Shown: positions 1-9,303 of the stretch, piece after piece
How the letters are laid out: each line of letters opens with the position of its first letter
Numbering within the stretch: the stretch's first letter is position 1
Source: a virus
Length of the DNA stretch: 47,809 bases
Strand: one strand, 5' to 3'
Virus record (IMG/VR): IMGVR_UViG_3300041414_000018
Location: 1-47,809 of that record
Made by a program: the position numbers and the translations under genes
Notes under the pieces: model-generated
What the model was told of the DNA's origin: nothing
Database searches by the model: none
The model's input: only the letters and a program-made list of their open reading frames with translations

Positions 1-127
1 CGGCGATCGACCTGCATCTTGCCACGCTGAATGACCTGATTTCGGGGGCGACCACTGCCAACATCGAGACCGCTCTCGGCCTGATCACTGGTCAGGGAAC
101 CAATTATTTCAACGTCGTAAATGGTTC
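1..127. repeat. 127-bp terminal direct repeat (circular junction)
   Basis: Bases 1-127 are identical to 47683-47809. The reading frame of the gene that starts at 47571 runs through the second copy and continues unbroken after the first copy to a stop at 198-200, so joining the two ends restores an intact gene. An exact 127-base overlap equals a common assembler k-mer length. The simplest reading is therefore a complete circular or circularly permuted genome, not a biological terminal repeat. Confidence 0.93.
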
Positions 128-200
128 GAGCCAGGCGATGTACGGCACGGGCGAGAACTCGCAGATCATCAACCTCGGGGCACAAATCGGCGGCCCTTGA
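1..200 (+). CDS. Hypothetical virion protein, 3' part (continues from 47571)
   Basis: This is the C-terminal part of a 103-residue protein whose start lies at 47571 across the circular junction. The joined product begins MPSQLGTFIQ and ends with a glycine-rich tail, stopping with TGA at 198-200. It is alanine, threonine and asparagine rich with no cysteine. It sits between two structural genes in the tail and virion region, which suggests a small virion component. I do not recognise a family. Confidence 0.8.
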   Translation, partial: AIDLHLATLNDLISGATTANIETALGLITGQGTNYFNVVNGSSQAMYGTGENSQIINLGAQIGGP

Positions 201-211
201 TGGACTAACCG

Positions 212-1996
212 ATGCCAGACCCAACGCCCCTACAGTCGAACTATTTCGCAACGCAGTTCTTCAGCACAGGCAATTTCAGCTTTTCCGCACCGACGACGGC
301 CGGTTCCACGATCGTCGTCCTTATGATCTCGGGCTCTGACTACTCGGCCATAACTGGAGTCAGTGGGTGCGGTGTTGCAAGCTACTCACAAGTCATCAGC
401 AATATCGGCGGTGTTGTCATTTGGGCTGGTGCCAACGGCAGTGGAGGCACAACAGGCCCAGTAACAGTCACTCTTGGTGCCTTTCATACATTCGATGTGC
501 TGATTGCCGAGTTCGGCAACATGCCGTCAACGCTCAGTATCGGCCCGACCAATTTCGCCACGGGAAGCAGTTCGACAGCGAGTACGGGGAGTGTCACTCC
601 GACATCGGGGGTTCCGGCCCTATTTCTGGCGGGAGCATCTCTCACAGGAAATTACAACGGAGCAGGGCCGACAAACGGGTTTGCGGATTTCAGTGGGGTC
701 ACTGACACGCTAACTGACATGAGTTGGCTGGCGACCAACAATACATCGGGCAGTTACAGCACTCAGTGGGGCCAGACCTTCAGCAATAGCTGGACCGGGG
801 TAATTGCCGCTCTCTATGGCACAACCAGTCCCCCGCCTCCGACGCCCAACGCACCGATCCTGACAACGCGGGCAGCACCGCCGTTGCCAGGCACTTTGCA
901 GTATGCCCTACAGAACTTCGTCAACTATCCTTCGCCCCCCCCGCTTCCTAACCCGACTCCATCGACCTTCAGTTGGCCGACCCAAACCGGGCCGCTCATC
1001 CCCGGTTCGCTCGGGTTCTTGCAGAAGACCTATACAACACCGCTGCCTTCGCCTCCCAACCTTCCGAACCCCACGCCCTCGCAGTTGTCGCTTCCAGCGA
1101 TCGTTGGACCAGCGGTCCCAGGTACACTCGGCTTCTTGCAGAAGACGTTCACGGTCTATCCGTCCCCGCCGCCGTTACCGAATCCCACACCCAGCAGCAC
1201 GAACTTCCCCACCCAGACTGGCCCATTGATTCCGGGATCGCTGGGCTTTCTCCAGAAGACCTTCACGCCCTTCAATTCGCCTGCACCGGTTGCGGTTCCA
1301 CCACCGCCGACGCTCACGCAACCTGGCCTCAATACGCGGTCAACGCCGCCCCTGCCGGGCACCTTGGCGTTCTTGCAGCAATCGTTCACACCGTTCAGCT
1401 CACCGGCCCCGGTGGCACCACCGCCTCCCCCACCGCCTTCATCGTCGCAACAGCCGATTCTGACGACGCGGACGACGCCGATCATCCCCGGTACGTTGGC
1501 GTTCCTGCAACAGCTTTACACGCCCAAGCCGACGAACATCATTCCGGCGGCGGCGACCAACATCTTGCAGGCACCGGCGAGCATCGCCTTCCCGAACATA
1601 CCCGGTGCGTTCTGGCAATCGGTCTTCCGCACCTCGGACCTGAACCGGGGCAACCCCACACCGGCACCGCCTTCGCCGCCAACGCCGCCGCCAGTGGTCC
1701 AGCCGTACCAGTACCCGCTACTCGCCCGCATACCGGATAGTGCATGGGCGAAGGGCACCGACGTTCGGCTGAAGCGGTTCGCCAACAACCTCTCGGCGAT
1801 GTGGAACTCGCTGGTGCGGCAAGGTATCTTGCGGCAGACTGGAATTGAGGACTACGATCTCGTTCTGAACACGCTACTCTTCTACTATCCGGCCAATGTG
1901 AACGACTGGGCCGGAACGCCGCCGGATACCATCGGTGCCGCACTCGACCGGATAGCCGCGTGGATCGCAAAGAATGGCGGCGGTCCATTACCCTAG
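212..1996 (+). CDS. Proline-rich repeat virion protein (tail fibre or spike candidate)
   Basis: This 594-residue protein has three parts. Residues 1-205 are a beta-rich, Gly/Ser/Thr-rich domain of the kind seen in phage structural proteins, and the general pattern resembles the protein at 37487-38182. Residues about 207-470 are proline-rich and carry seven copies of a core like P-x-x-P-G-(S/T)-L-x-(F/Y)-L-Q, spaced about 36-45 residues apart. Residues about 505-594 form a mixed helical C-terminal domain with a conserved-looking tryptophan-rich segment. The position between virion genes and the repeat architecture suggest a fibre or surface spike; the exact role is inferred. The start is the first usable ATG, 11 bases after the preceding stop. 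Confidence 0.82.
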   Translation: MPDPTPLQSNYFATQFFSTGNFSFSAPTTAGSTIVVLMISGSDYSAITGVSGCGVASYSQVISNIGGVVIWAGANGSGGTTGPVTVTLGAFHTFDVLIAEFGNMPSTLSIGPTNFATGSSSTASTGSVTPTSGVPALFLAGASLTGNYNGAGPTNGFADFSGVTDTLTDMSWLATNNTSGSYSTQWGQTFSNSWTGVIAALYGTTSPPPPTPNAPILTTRAAPPLPGTLQYALQNFVNYPSPPPLPNPTPSTFSWPTQTGPLIPGSLGFLQKTYTTPLPSPPNLPNPTPSQLSLPAIVGPAVPGTLGFLQKTFTVYPSPPPLPNPTPSSTNFPTQTGPLIPGSLGFLQKTFTPFNSPAPVAVPPPPTLTQPGLNTRSTPPLPGTLAFLQQSFTPFSSPAPVAPPPPPPPSSSQQPILTTRTTPIIPGTLAFLQQLYTPKPTNIIPAAATNILQAPASIAFPNIPGAFWQSVFRTSDLNRGNPTPAPPSPPTPPPVVQPYQYPLLARIPDSAWAKGTDVRLKRFANNLSAMWNSLVRQGILRQTGIEDYDLVLNTLLFYYPANVNDWAGTPPDTIGAALDRIAAWIAKNGGGPLP

Positions 1997-2014
1997 ACGC
2001 CTCTGAGGAATGAA

Positions 2015-2230
2015 ATGGACAAGTACAGAGTTGGCATCATACTCTCGGGAACGGTACAAACCGATGTTCGCATTCTCGTAGAGGCGGATAGCGAAGAGGC
2101 GGCCCAGGAGAGGGCTGAACAGCTCATTCGCGATATCTCAGTTCACTTGTCGAAGGGCAACATTCGACTCCAACTGCTCACTAACCGAGATGTCTTTCAG
2201 CACGAAATGGCCGCAGCAAATAAGGAGTAA
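2015..2230 (+). CDS. Small hypothetical protein
   Basis: This 71-residue protein starts after GAGG at 2005-2008. It has a short beta strand pattern (YRVGIILSGT) followed by a charged helix containing EADSEEAAQERAEQL. That strand-then-helix pattern occurs in many small regulatory or modulator proteins, but I cannot assign one. It lies two bases before the glutamine-rich virion gene, so it is probably co-translated with it. Confidence 0.7.
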   Translation: MDKYRVGIILSGTVQTDVRILVEADSEEAAQERAEQLIRDISVHLSKGNIRLQLLTNRDVFQHEMAAANKE

Positions 2231-2232
2231 CC

Positions 2233-3834
2233 GTGCCTATTGTTTTTGCTCAACCGGACCCGGTCGCCCCGCAGCTTTCGGCCGCAGCCGGTTACGCCGA
2301 GGAATACGCCAAGCTCTTTCCGTCCATTGCTTCTCTGTACGGCCACCAGTACGCCGCACGGCAGGCGGGGATGAACGCCGCTCAGGGCAGTCTCTACCAG
2401 TCGCAGCAGAACCAAGTCAACCAACAGAATCAAGCCGCCGCACAGACCCAGCAGTTGCAGGCTCAAGCCTCAATGGCCCAGTCCCAGCAGACCGCCCAAT
2501 CGCAGATGGCCGATCAGAACGCCGGTAACGATGTCTGGCAGCAACAGCAGATGTACCAGTTCCTCCAGAACCGGGCGTGGACCGCTCAGGATGAGAACGG
2601 TTTGGCCCAGGCCCAGAACGGCCTGAGCCAGGTGATGAACGATCCGACGCTCTCCCCGCAAGAGCAACAGCAGGCCGCACAACAGTACGCACCGTACATC
2701 CAGCAACAGCAACAGCGGAAGGAGATGTGGCAGGCGAAGATGCAGACGCAACAGCGGCAGCTTCAGGCCGAACAAGCCGCTCACCTGCACGCACAGACGT
2801 CCGCGATGGATATGCAGTCGAACGCGGCCAAAGCGGGCAAGATGTCCACGATGACCTCTTCGCTGCCGATTCGGGATGACGACGGAGAGTTGCTGGGCCA
2901 CATGGTTTCCTCGCCAACCGGCGATGGGAAGTGGAACCACCACTTCGTTCAGGTTCCGAAAGAACAGAAGGACACAACCGCTCAAGTGCAACAGAAGGCG
3001 TACGACACCGAAGTCAAGCACCGCGACAACGACGACAAGAACTGGTCCGCCGCCTACAAGGATGCGGAGGAAGTGGTCCGCAAGATGGCGAACGAGACCG
3101 TGGAAAGCAAGAAGGATTCGGAAGGCAACACGACCAAGGTGCCACGCTATCCGAGACTCTCAGACGAGAACGCCAGGGGCGACTTCAATGGCCAGGACAT
3201 GACCGTACGCGATGCGAACATATTGAAGACGCTTAACGACATGGGCTTCGAGCCGAAGAAAGAGGACTACCTGCGGCGAAAGCGGAGCGAGAGAGCGGCA
3301 CTTCGCGGCGGCACTCCAAGTGAGACGCAACAAGCAAATCCGAGGGTGTCTCAACTTGATACACCCTCCGAAGCCAAGCCGAAGTTAGGTTCATCGGGGC
3401 TGAAGAGCGACCGAACCGCCGCCGAGAATGCGGGACGACCCACTGTGCAGACGCCACCACCGGCGACCCCGCAAGCGGCCAAGCAGATCGACGAGGTTAA
3501 GAAGGAACCGACCGTGCCAGGGGCCACTCCATTCTCGGTCTCCGATCCGCAGACGGACGATCAGAAGCGAATCGCGAGGTCGCTGTTCGACAAGGCACGC
3601 ATGACTATCGGGATGACGCCGCCCGAGGCGAAGGTCGCCATCGGGCACCTTCAGGTAATCCAGGCAATCGTCGAGAAGGCTGGCGGCGATGGAACGTACA
3701 TGACCTCGGAACAACGCAAGCGGTACGACTCCGCTCAAGAGGACTTCGTTAAAGCGGTGAACGATTCGATACGTCGCCGAAACAAGGAACGCCCAGTCAT
3801 GCCGTCGCAACAAGGCGCGATGGCTCCCTACTGA
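2233..3834 (+). CDS. Glutamine-rich internal virion protein candidate
   Basis: This 533-residue protein starts with GTG at 2233 after AAGGAG at 2222-2227. Residues about 45-190 are extraordinarily rich in Gln and Ala and predict long helices or coiled coil. Later regions are Lys/Glu/Asp rich and hydrophilic, with no membrane segment. It lies directly before the 1614-residue virion protein, the place where short-tailed phages keep proteins that travel inside the head and are ejected with DNA. Codons 370-379 contain one copy of the dispersed 27-bp palindrome, read as PRVSQLDTPS within a linker-like region. The ejection role is inferred from position and composition. Confidence 0.78.
   Translation: MPIVFAQPDPVAPQLSAAAGYAEEYAKLFPSIASLYGHQYAARQAGMNAAQGSLYQSQQNQVNQQNQAAAQTQQLQAQASMAQSQQTAQSQMADQNAGNDVWQQQQMYQFLQNRAWTAQDENGLAQAQNGLSQVMNDPTLSPQEQQQAAQQYAPYIQQQQQRKEMWQAKMQTQQRQLQAEQAAHLHAQTSAMDMQSNAAKAGKMSTMTSSLPIRDDDGELLGHMVSSPTGDGKWNHHFVQVPKEQKDTTAQVQQKAYDTEVKHRDNDDKNWSAAYKDAEEVVRKMANETVESKKDSEGNTTKVPRYPRLSDENARGDFNGQDMTVRDANILKTLNDMGFEPKKEDYLRRKRSERAALRGGTPSETQQANPRVSQLDTPSEAKPKLGSSGLKSDRTAAENAGRPTVQTPPPATPQAAKQIDEVKKEPTVPGATPFSVSDPQTDDQKRIARSLFDKARMTIGMTPPEAKVAIGHLQVIQAIVEKAGGDGTYMTSEQRKRYDSAQEDFVKAVNDSIRRRNKERPVMPSQQGAMAPY
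3342..3368. repeat. 27-bp palindrome copy 1 (inside a gene)
   Basis: The left arm is GAGGGTGTCTCAA, the centre is C and the right arm is TTGATACACCCTC, with one arm mismatch. The sequence is identical to the copy at 36036. It lies in frame within the glutamine-rich virion gene and encodes PRVSQLDTPS. Confidence 0.93.
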
Positions 3835-3842
3835 GATCCGCA

Positions 3843-6800
3843 ATGGACGAAACCGAAGTCACGGGCTCGATCTTCGACAGCCTGAATCAGGCTGTCGGAA
3901 CCGCCGTCAAGCCGAAGGACAAGACCTTCGCGGACTTGGACGCCGTCGTTGGTCGTCCGGAATGGAAAGATCCGCAATACTCCGCTGAGTCGCGTCTCAA
4001 GGACATCCAGGACACGCACATCGCCGCTGGCAAGCCGTACGAGCAAGCCGCAGCCAAGGCCAAGGAGTCCGTCGGCGTTGAGTTGCCGCGTCCCGAGTAT
4101 CGACTCGGCGAGGAGCGGCAAAAGGCGGCGATGCTCGGCACGAACCCCGTGACGGGCCAACTCGACCCGACCACGCTTCAGGCCATCGGCAAGGTACTAC
4201 CCGGTACGAGCGAGTACATGGGCTGGCGGGACAAGCGGGAGTATGGAAGGGCGGTCGATCGCTTCAAGAAAGGCGAAGCAACCGAAGACGACTATCGCAC
4301 GATTGCGATGGCCGAAGAGCAACAGTCCCGGCAAGAGAAACAGGGCATCGGTGCGTCGTTGATCCAATCCGGAGCCCAGTTACCCGCGTTCGTGGCCTCG
4401 GCTGGGGCCGGTGGTGCCGCTGGTCGGATGCTCATCGGCGGCACTGGTCGGATCGCGGGTACAGCCCTCGGTCGAACGGTAGGCATGGGTGGTGCCGAAG
4501 CGGCAGAGGCGGCGATCAACAACCCTCTTACTCGAAATGTGGCCGGTACGGCCCTCACACCGGCCATGTGGGCCGAACGCGGTGCCCAGAACCTCAACGA
4601 AGCCAAAGACCGCGATTCGTTCCTACAAGGCGTCCAGTCCTACGGCTCGGCAGTGGCCGTGGGGACGATCCAGAACGCGATCCTCGGCCAACTGGCGGGA
4701 GCGGCAAAGCCTGGCGAGAAGCTCCTCGGCTCGACCCTCAAACGAACCGGACTCGGCATCGTCGAGCAACAAGCCGCGGATACCGTCACCTCCGCCCTCG
4801 GCATGACCACCGGATACGGCACGATCGGCGAACTGGCCAAAGACCCGGATCAAGGCGTTAAGTCCTTGGCGGTACAGGCGATGACGTTCGCCGCCTTCGC
4901 GAACCTGCACCGCACCGGCAGCGGCAAGGAGATGCTCGATAAAGTCTCCGAACGTCTAGAAACGTTGCATAAAGCCGACGTTCCGGTCGCGGATGCGGTG
5001 AATATTGTTGCAAAGGAAGGCATCCTCAAGCCCCCGCACGAAGGCGAGCCGGTCGATCCCAATGCCTGGATGGAGGCCAACAGGCCCGGAGAACCCCAAT
5101 CGGCGGCTCCGGAAACCCCCAAAACCGCCCCGCCATTGGCCGAAGTGCCGCCGGAACGCCCAATCGCACAGCCGGAACCGCCAAAAGCGGCGGAAAAGGC
5201 ACCGGAAGCCGCCAAACAGGCTCGGCCAGAGGAATACGCGGCACTGAAGGACGCGGTCCAACGGGGCCAAACGGTCGAGCCCGATCACCTTTTCGATGCT
5301 GCTGGCCTCACCGACCGCGAACAGCAAGTTCTCGGGCGAATGTTCCTCGGCCATGAGCCCAGTGAGATCGGCAAACCAGAGGAGGTGAAAGCCCAGTTCG
5401 AGTCGGCCCTCGGTAAGCTCGGCATCGACCCGAAAGCGTTGCCAGCCGATAACAAGGATTTCGCCAAGCTCACCGCTCGCGAACAACAAGTCCTGTTCGG
5501 GCGGCAGACCAAGTCGCTACGGGACATGGGCAAGGAGATGGGAGTCTCCTACGAGCGTGTCCGGCAGATCGAGAAGGCGGCACAGGAGAAGGTCGGAAAG
5601 AACGAATCGGTGGCCAAGGAGAACGAGAAGGAGAAGTTGAGCCGTGCCGCCGATTACAGTACCAAGGCCAAGACCGCCGTGGGAGAGGAACTCGAACAGG
5701 CGTCGGCAGCCAACCGAGAGGAAAAGTGGATGGGATTGGGCGACGAGGTGCTGGCACTCGTTGAGACCGACCGCCGATCTGGTACGCTGACAGAAGCCAG
5801 GGCCGAGAAGCTCTACGACCTATTACAATCCATCGACCAGGGGAGAGAAGGTGGCAAGTCACTCACCAAAACCGCCGAAGCAAAGTTCCGTCAGCAAATT
5901 GATGGGCTACGCACAAGCGGTGCATCTCAAGCATCGCGTGGCACGGGCAAAAAATACGGTAGCTCAGGAATCCGTCGCCAGCCGACACCCGTTCCAGGCG
6001 AAGACGTCGGCGGTGTACAAGAAGGCAACGTCAATGCTCCACGTAATGCTCAGGACGCGGGAGTTCCAGCAGCCGCACTTCAAGAAGGCGTTGGGGGCTC
6101 CGAAGCTAATCGGCCCGACGCCCAAAACGCCGCAGGCAATGCACCTGCCGCTGCCAGCGGCGGTGAAGCCGCCGGTAGTGTGAACCCGAGGGTACCTCAA
6201 GTTGATGTACCCACCAATCCCATCACCAATACCAAGCCCGGCGACCCAGTGCCGGGCGTAACACGAGGGGCCAATGCCAGCACGCCGCTCACGCAAGCTC
6301 AGATCGATGCGGCTATACCACAGCAAGGTATTACGGCTTTGCGTGCTGATGGAACGCCTGCGATACCTCCGAGCGTCGGAGAGCCTAAAGTGCGGTCCGG
6401 TATTGCGGCTGCCTGGCGATGGCTCAGACGAACCGAAGAGTCCGTCGGCAGCGTTATCGCTCCTTACACCTCAGAACTGAACAAGGAAGCCGGACAAGCC
6501 ACCGCTCGGCTTGCTGCGGTCCCCGATAAGCTGGCTCGCACCGTCCAGTACTACAGCAACCAACTCCTCGATCACCTCATGACTCGGGCCAAGACGCAGG
6601 TGGAAGCCGAACTGGCTACTGGCGGCTCCGGGCTGAAGGCGACACGCAAACAGATCGAAGACACTGCCTTCAAGAACGGCGACGATCACTTGTCGGTCGC
6701 CAATGAACTCCGCATGCGGAAGACGCGGGCCGAGTTCCAGGCACGCGAGAATGCGGCCCTGGAACGTGCTGCCCGGTCCAGCGATCCCGATGTGATCTCC

Positions 6801-8687
6801 GCGGCACGCAAGGAAGCCGCTGAATGGAAGGACAAGGCGGACGAAATCAGGACGATGGTGGGCACGAAGTTCCACGACGAGACCGACTTCCAACGGAAAG
6901 CCAACTCGCAGGGGTTTAAGGACTTCGCCGAATGGTGGGGGCAGAAAGGCGGCGTGAGCGAGAAGCTCGAAGAACTGTACCGCATCTACCACGGCATGGA
7001 CCCAACCGAGACGATTGACTCGATCAGTCAGTTGCCGGGGTTGGTCTTCCACGCCAAGGCGATCCGCGAAGGCGACAGCATCCCGGACAACGAGCGGGTC
7101 ATGGGCGGCACTCGCAAAGGTAACCTGCTCAATCCCCGCCAGAAGAAGCTCGGAGCGTCCTATGCCTATACCGGAGCGGCAGAAGCCTACGACACCAACC
7201 CCTTCCGCGTGATCGAGTATTCGTTCGCCAAGCGAATGCAGAACGCCGAGCAAACGAACTTCATCCGCACACAACTCGCGGCGAAGACATCCGACGGGAA
7301 GCCGGTCATGTACGCCAAACTTCCAGGGAGCGACCTTCTGCCCGGTTACCGCATCATCACCACGAACAAACTACCGCCGGAGATCAGGACTGGATACCCA
7401 GCGGGGACCGAGATCAACGTCGCCGTTCACCCCGACACCTACCTCGAAACCTACCGCGTGATGAACCTCGACATGGTCGGCGAGTTGTCCAAGCGGATCG
7501 GCAACGTCATCGGCAAAGCTCTGGACATCCCCACCGCGATCAACATCTTCGGCATCGCCGAGGCGACTAGCCATTGCATCGGCAATGCGGTGAAAGTCTT
7601 CGCCAAGGCCGGTATCCGTAGCCTGCCGGACATGGCTCGGAACATACGCGATGTGATGAGGCAGAAGGACAGCACACTCCGCGAGTTGTTGGCCGAATCC
7701 GAGCAAGGAAGGCTCAAGCCCCAACACGCGGAAACGTCCCTCGACCGCCCAGGACTGTTCGGCGGCGGCAGGTACGATCCAACGCGACCACTCCTCGAAC
7801 TCCAGAAGAACACCGTCGGCAAGTGGATGGACCGCTTCGACGACGCCCTGCGGCTGACGATGAGCCACGCCTACGACCGGATCGCCGAGGCGTACCCCGG
7901 TGTGGCCAGTAGCGAGAAGAACAAGACGGACTTCATCAACCAACTCGGCAACTACCAGAAGACGACGCAGGCATGGGCCGTGTCGATCCTGCGTGATCTC
8001 CGCATCGGGCCATTCGCCACCGCCGCCACGAACAACGTCATGCAATCGGTTCGATCGCTCGGCCTGGGACGCGGCATCGACACAAAGGACTGGAAGACCA
8101 ACGCCAAGCTGCGGGCCGAACTCGGCCTGCAAGTAGCAGGCGTACTTGGAGTGGGAGCGTTGGTGAACTACTTGCTCCACGGCCGGCCGGACGGGGACGA
8201 TAATACGCCGTTGGGTGGACTCAAGTTGCCCGGCAACAACGGCTACGTGGATCTGGCGGCACTGACGAACATTCGGCGTGGAAGCAAGACGGTCGGCCTT
8301 CAGTCGGTGATTGAGGGCAACCGCTACGGCGGGAAGGGAGCGACAAGCGGGAACATCGGCTCGAACGCGATGGAGAATGCACTAGAAGCCGTCGTTCACC
8401 CCGCCGCTGGCCCAGCGGTCAACCTGGCCAGAGAAGCGGTAGTGGGCATGGACGTGATTGGACGCGACACGGTGGACCGAAAGGACCAGCACAACATGTG
8501 GGCAAAGCTCCAAGCGGCACTCATGAACGCGAGCCCAACGGCAGAAGCGGCACTGAAGCTGTCGGGAGTGAAAACGCATCCGGGGAAGAAAGAGGATGCG
8601 TTCCAGACGGCGATCAAGGGAGCGGGATTGGGAGCGATCATCAAGAAGGGGGCGGTTCCACCGGGGAAGCCGCTGCCGGTGCGGTAG
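3843..8687 (+). CDS. Giant virion (ejection) protein with sigma-70 region 4-like motif
   Basis: At 1614 residues this is the largest product, about 10% of the genome. Residues about 160-330 contain Gly/Ala-rich, weakly hydrophobic stretches that could cross a membrane. Residues 543-585 match the sigma-70 region 4 helix-turn-helix signature: LTAREQQVL, a spacer, then MGVSYERVRQIEKAAQEK. A weaker related stretch, LTDREQQVL, sits at 489-497. Residues about 600-860 are low-complexity and charged. The C-terminal half is long, helical and charged, with a hydrophobic segment near 1425-1445. Position after a glutamine-rich protein and at the end of the late arm fits a large internal protein ejected with DNA. 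A palindrome copy lies at codons 782-790. The last 47 bases overlap the convergent gene at 8641. Confidence 0.85.
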   Translation: MDETEVTGSIFDSLNQAVGTAVKPKDKTFADLDAVVGRPEWKDPQYSAESRLKDIQDTHIAAGKPYEQAAAKAKESVGVELPRPEYRLGEERQKAAMLGTNPVTGQLDPTTLQAIGKVLPGTSEYMGWRDKREYGRAVDRFKKGEATEDDYRTIAMAEEQQSRQEKQGIGASLIQSGAQLPAFVASAGAGGAAGRMLIGGTGRIAGTALGRTVGMGGAEAAEAAINNPLTRNVAGTALTPAMWAERGAQNLNEAKDRDSFLQGVQSYGSAVAVGTIQNAILGQLAGAAKPGEKLLGSTLKRTGLGIVEQQAADTVTSALGMTTGYGTIGELAKDPDQGVKSLAVQAMTFAAFANLHRTGSGKEMLDKVSERLETLHKADVPVADAVNIVAKEGILKPPHEGEPVDPNAWMEANRPGEPQSAAPETPKTAPPLAEVPPERPIAQPEPPKAAEKAPEAAKQARPEEYAALKDAVQRGQTVEPDHLFDAAGLTDREQQVLGRMFLGHEPSEIGKPEEVKAQFESALGKLGIDPKALPADNKDFAKLTAREQQVLFGRQTKSLRDMGKEMGVSYERVRQIEKAAQEKVGKNESVAKENEKEKLSRAADYSTKAKTAVGEELEQASAANREEKWMGLGDEVLALVETDRRSGTLTEARAEKLYDLLQSIDQGREGGKSLTKTAEAKFRQQIDGLRTSGASQASRGTGKKYGSSGIRRQPTPVPGEDVGGVQEGNVNAPRNAQDAGVPAAALQEGVGGSEANRPDAQNAAGNAPAAASGGEAAGSVNPRVPQVDVPTNPITNTKPGDPVPGVTRGANASTPLTQAQIDAAIPQQGITALRADGTPAIPPSVGEPKVRSGIAAAWRWLRRTEESVGSVIAPYTSELNKEAGQATARLAAVPDKLARTVQYYSNQLLDHLMTRAKTQVEAELATGGSGLKATRKQIEDTAFKNGDDHLSVANELRMRKTRAEFQARENAALERAARSSDPDVISAARKEAAEWKDKADEIRTMVGTKFHDETDFQRKANSQGFKDFAEWWGQKGGVSEKLEELYRIYHGMDPTETIDSISQLPGLVFHAKAIREGDSIPDNERVMGGTRKGNLLNPRQKKLGASYAYTGAAEAYDTNPFRVIEYSFAKRMQNAEQTNFIRTQLAAKTSDGKPVMYAKLPGSDLLPGYRIITTNKLPPEIRTGYPAGTEINVAVHPDTYLETYRVMNLDMVGELSKRIGNVIGKALDIPTAINIFGIAEATSHCIGNAVKVFAKAGIRSLPDMARNIRDVMRQKDSTLRELLAESEQGRLKPQHAETSLDRPGLFGGGRYDPTRPLLELQKNTVGKWMDRFDDALRLTMSHAYDRIAEAYPGVASSEKNKTDFINQLGNYQKTTQAWAVSILRDLRIGPFATAATNNVMQSVRSLGLGRGIDTKDWKTNAKLRAELGLQVAGVLGVGALVNYLLHGRPDGDDNTPLGGLKLPGNNGYVDLAALTNIRRGSKTVGLQSVIEGNRYGGKGATSGNIGSNAMENALEAVVHPAAGPAVNLAREAVVGMDVIGRDTVDRKDQHNMWAKLQAALMNASPTAEAALKLSGVKTHPGKKEDAFQTAIKGAGLGAIIKKGAVPPGKPLPVR
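6188..6214. repeat. 27-bp palindrome copy 2 (inside a gene)
   Basis: The left arm is GAGGGTACCTCAA, the centre is G and the right arm is TTGATGTACCCAC. It is in the giant virion gene and reads RVPQVDVPT, in the same frame relative to the palindrome as the copy at 3342. It sits in a low-complexity linker. Confidence 0.9.
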
Positions 8688-9051
8688 ACTTTTGGGCGTG
8701 TGTAGCGTGAACCCATTCGGCCCACTTCACATTGTCACGCAATACTTCGTCGGGTGGTTGGTCGGGAACGAATTCATAGTTGGCACTTTCGAATGAATGA
8801 CCCCAACGTTTTCCGGTCTTGGGATCGCGACCATCTACAAAACCACGGCCAGTAATACCCGTCTTTGTCATGCAGTAGGCGTAGATCGTTTCATTTGGAT
8901 CTGGTTTGTCATCTAACTTGTCGAGAGCGTCCCACTTTGAAACTCCCCTACCGCAGATGATATTCTTCATTACAACGCGAAGGTACTTGGGGGCTCTGCT
9001 CAGCGAGAGCTTGACCCCTTCAGCCGGACCATCAATGAAACAAGTTGGCAT
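8641..9051 (-). CDS. Hypothetical protein, end of early arm
   Basis: This 136-residue protein reads toward the late arm, and its 3' end overlaps the giant virion gene by 47 bases on the opposite strand. The first 100 residues are well mixed and contain a short VSKWDALDKLDD segment; the last 35 are Pro/Ala rich. The start has a CTCCCAGGGGT leader, a variant of the phage's recurrent CTCCCAGGAGT ribosome-binding leader. I do not recognise the family. Confidence 0.72.
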   Translation of the reverse strand: MPTCFIDGPAEGVKLSLSRAPKYLRVVMKNIICGRGVSKWDALDKLDDKPDPNETIYAYCMTKTGITGRGFVDGRDPKTGKRWGHSFESANYEFVPDQPPDEVLRDNVKWAEWVHATHAQKSTAPAAASPVEPPPS

Positions 9052-9056
9052 GACTA

Positions 9057-9066
9057 CCCCTGGGAG
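9057..9066 (-). promoter_or_regulatory. CTCCCAGGGG leader, variant ribosome-binding site
   Basis: This is the minus-strand leader of the gene starting at 9051. It matches the recurrent CTCCCAGGAG leader with one change. A copy of the 27-bp palindrome lies 46 bases further upstream, at 9112. Confidence 0.6.
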
Positions 9067-9111
9067 CGAAAGACCGAGAAGACCCGGGTCGGATAACGGT
9101 GATTATGTTCG

Positions 9112-9138
9112 GAGGGGGCCTCAACCTGATGCCCCCTC
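9112..9138. repeat. 27-bp palindrome copy 3, overlapping a stop codon
   Basis: The arms are GAGGGGGCCTCAA and CTGATGCCCCCTC around a central C. A T-to-G change in one arm is matched by A-to-C in the other, so pairing is kept. Read on the minus strand it supplies the last codons and the TGA stop of the gene at 9121-9303, as the copy at 21106 does for its gene. Confidence 0.85.
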
Positions 9139-9303
9139 CTCATCTGACTGGTTCTTGATTTCGGGTGCCGCGACCTCATCAGCTTCCGTGATTCGTTCAC
9201 CGCAGCCGCAACACTTTTGCCCGAAGTGCATGCCGATGGTAATGGTCCCCCATTGGTCTTCTGGCTTAACAACCTTGCAACATGGACAGCGGTAGTATTT
9301 CAT
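9121..9303 (-). CDS. Small zinc-ribbon protein
   Basis: This 60-residue protein begins MKYYRCPCCKV. It carries a CPCC pair and a later CCGC pair about 24 residues apart, a four-cysteine zinc ribbon. The ATG at 9303 overlaps the stop of the upstream nuclease gene as ATGA, which fixes this start over a longer upstream option. The last codons and the stop lie inside a copy of the 27-bp palindrome. Probable nucleic-acid or protein binding; exact role unknown. Confidence 0.78.
   Translation of the reverse strand: MKYYRCPCCKVVKPEDQWGTITIGMHFGQKCCGCGERITEADEVAAPEIKNQSDEEGASG

Noticed and set aside
8641-8687. A bidirectional terminator between the convergent arms
   Set aside because: The two genes overlap here and I see no strong stem-loop with T tracts.
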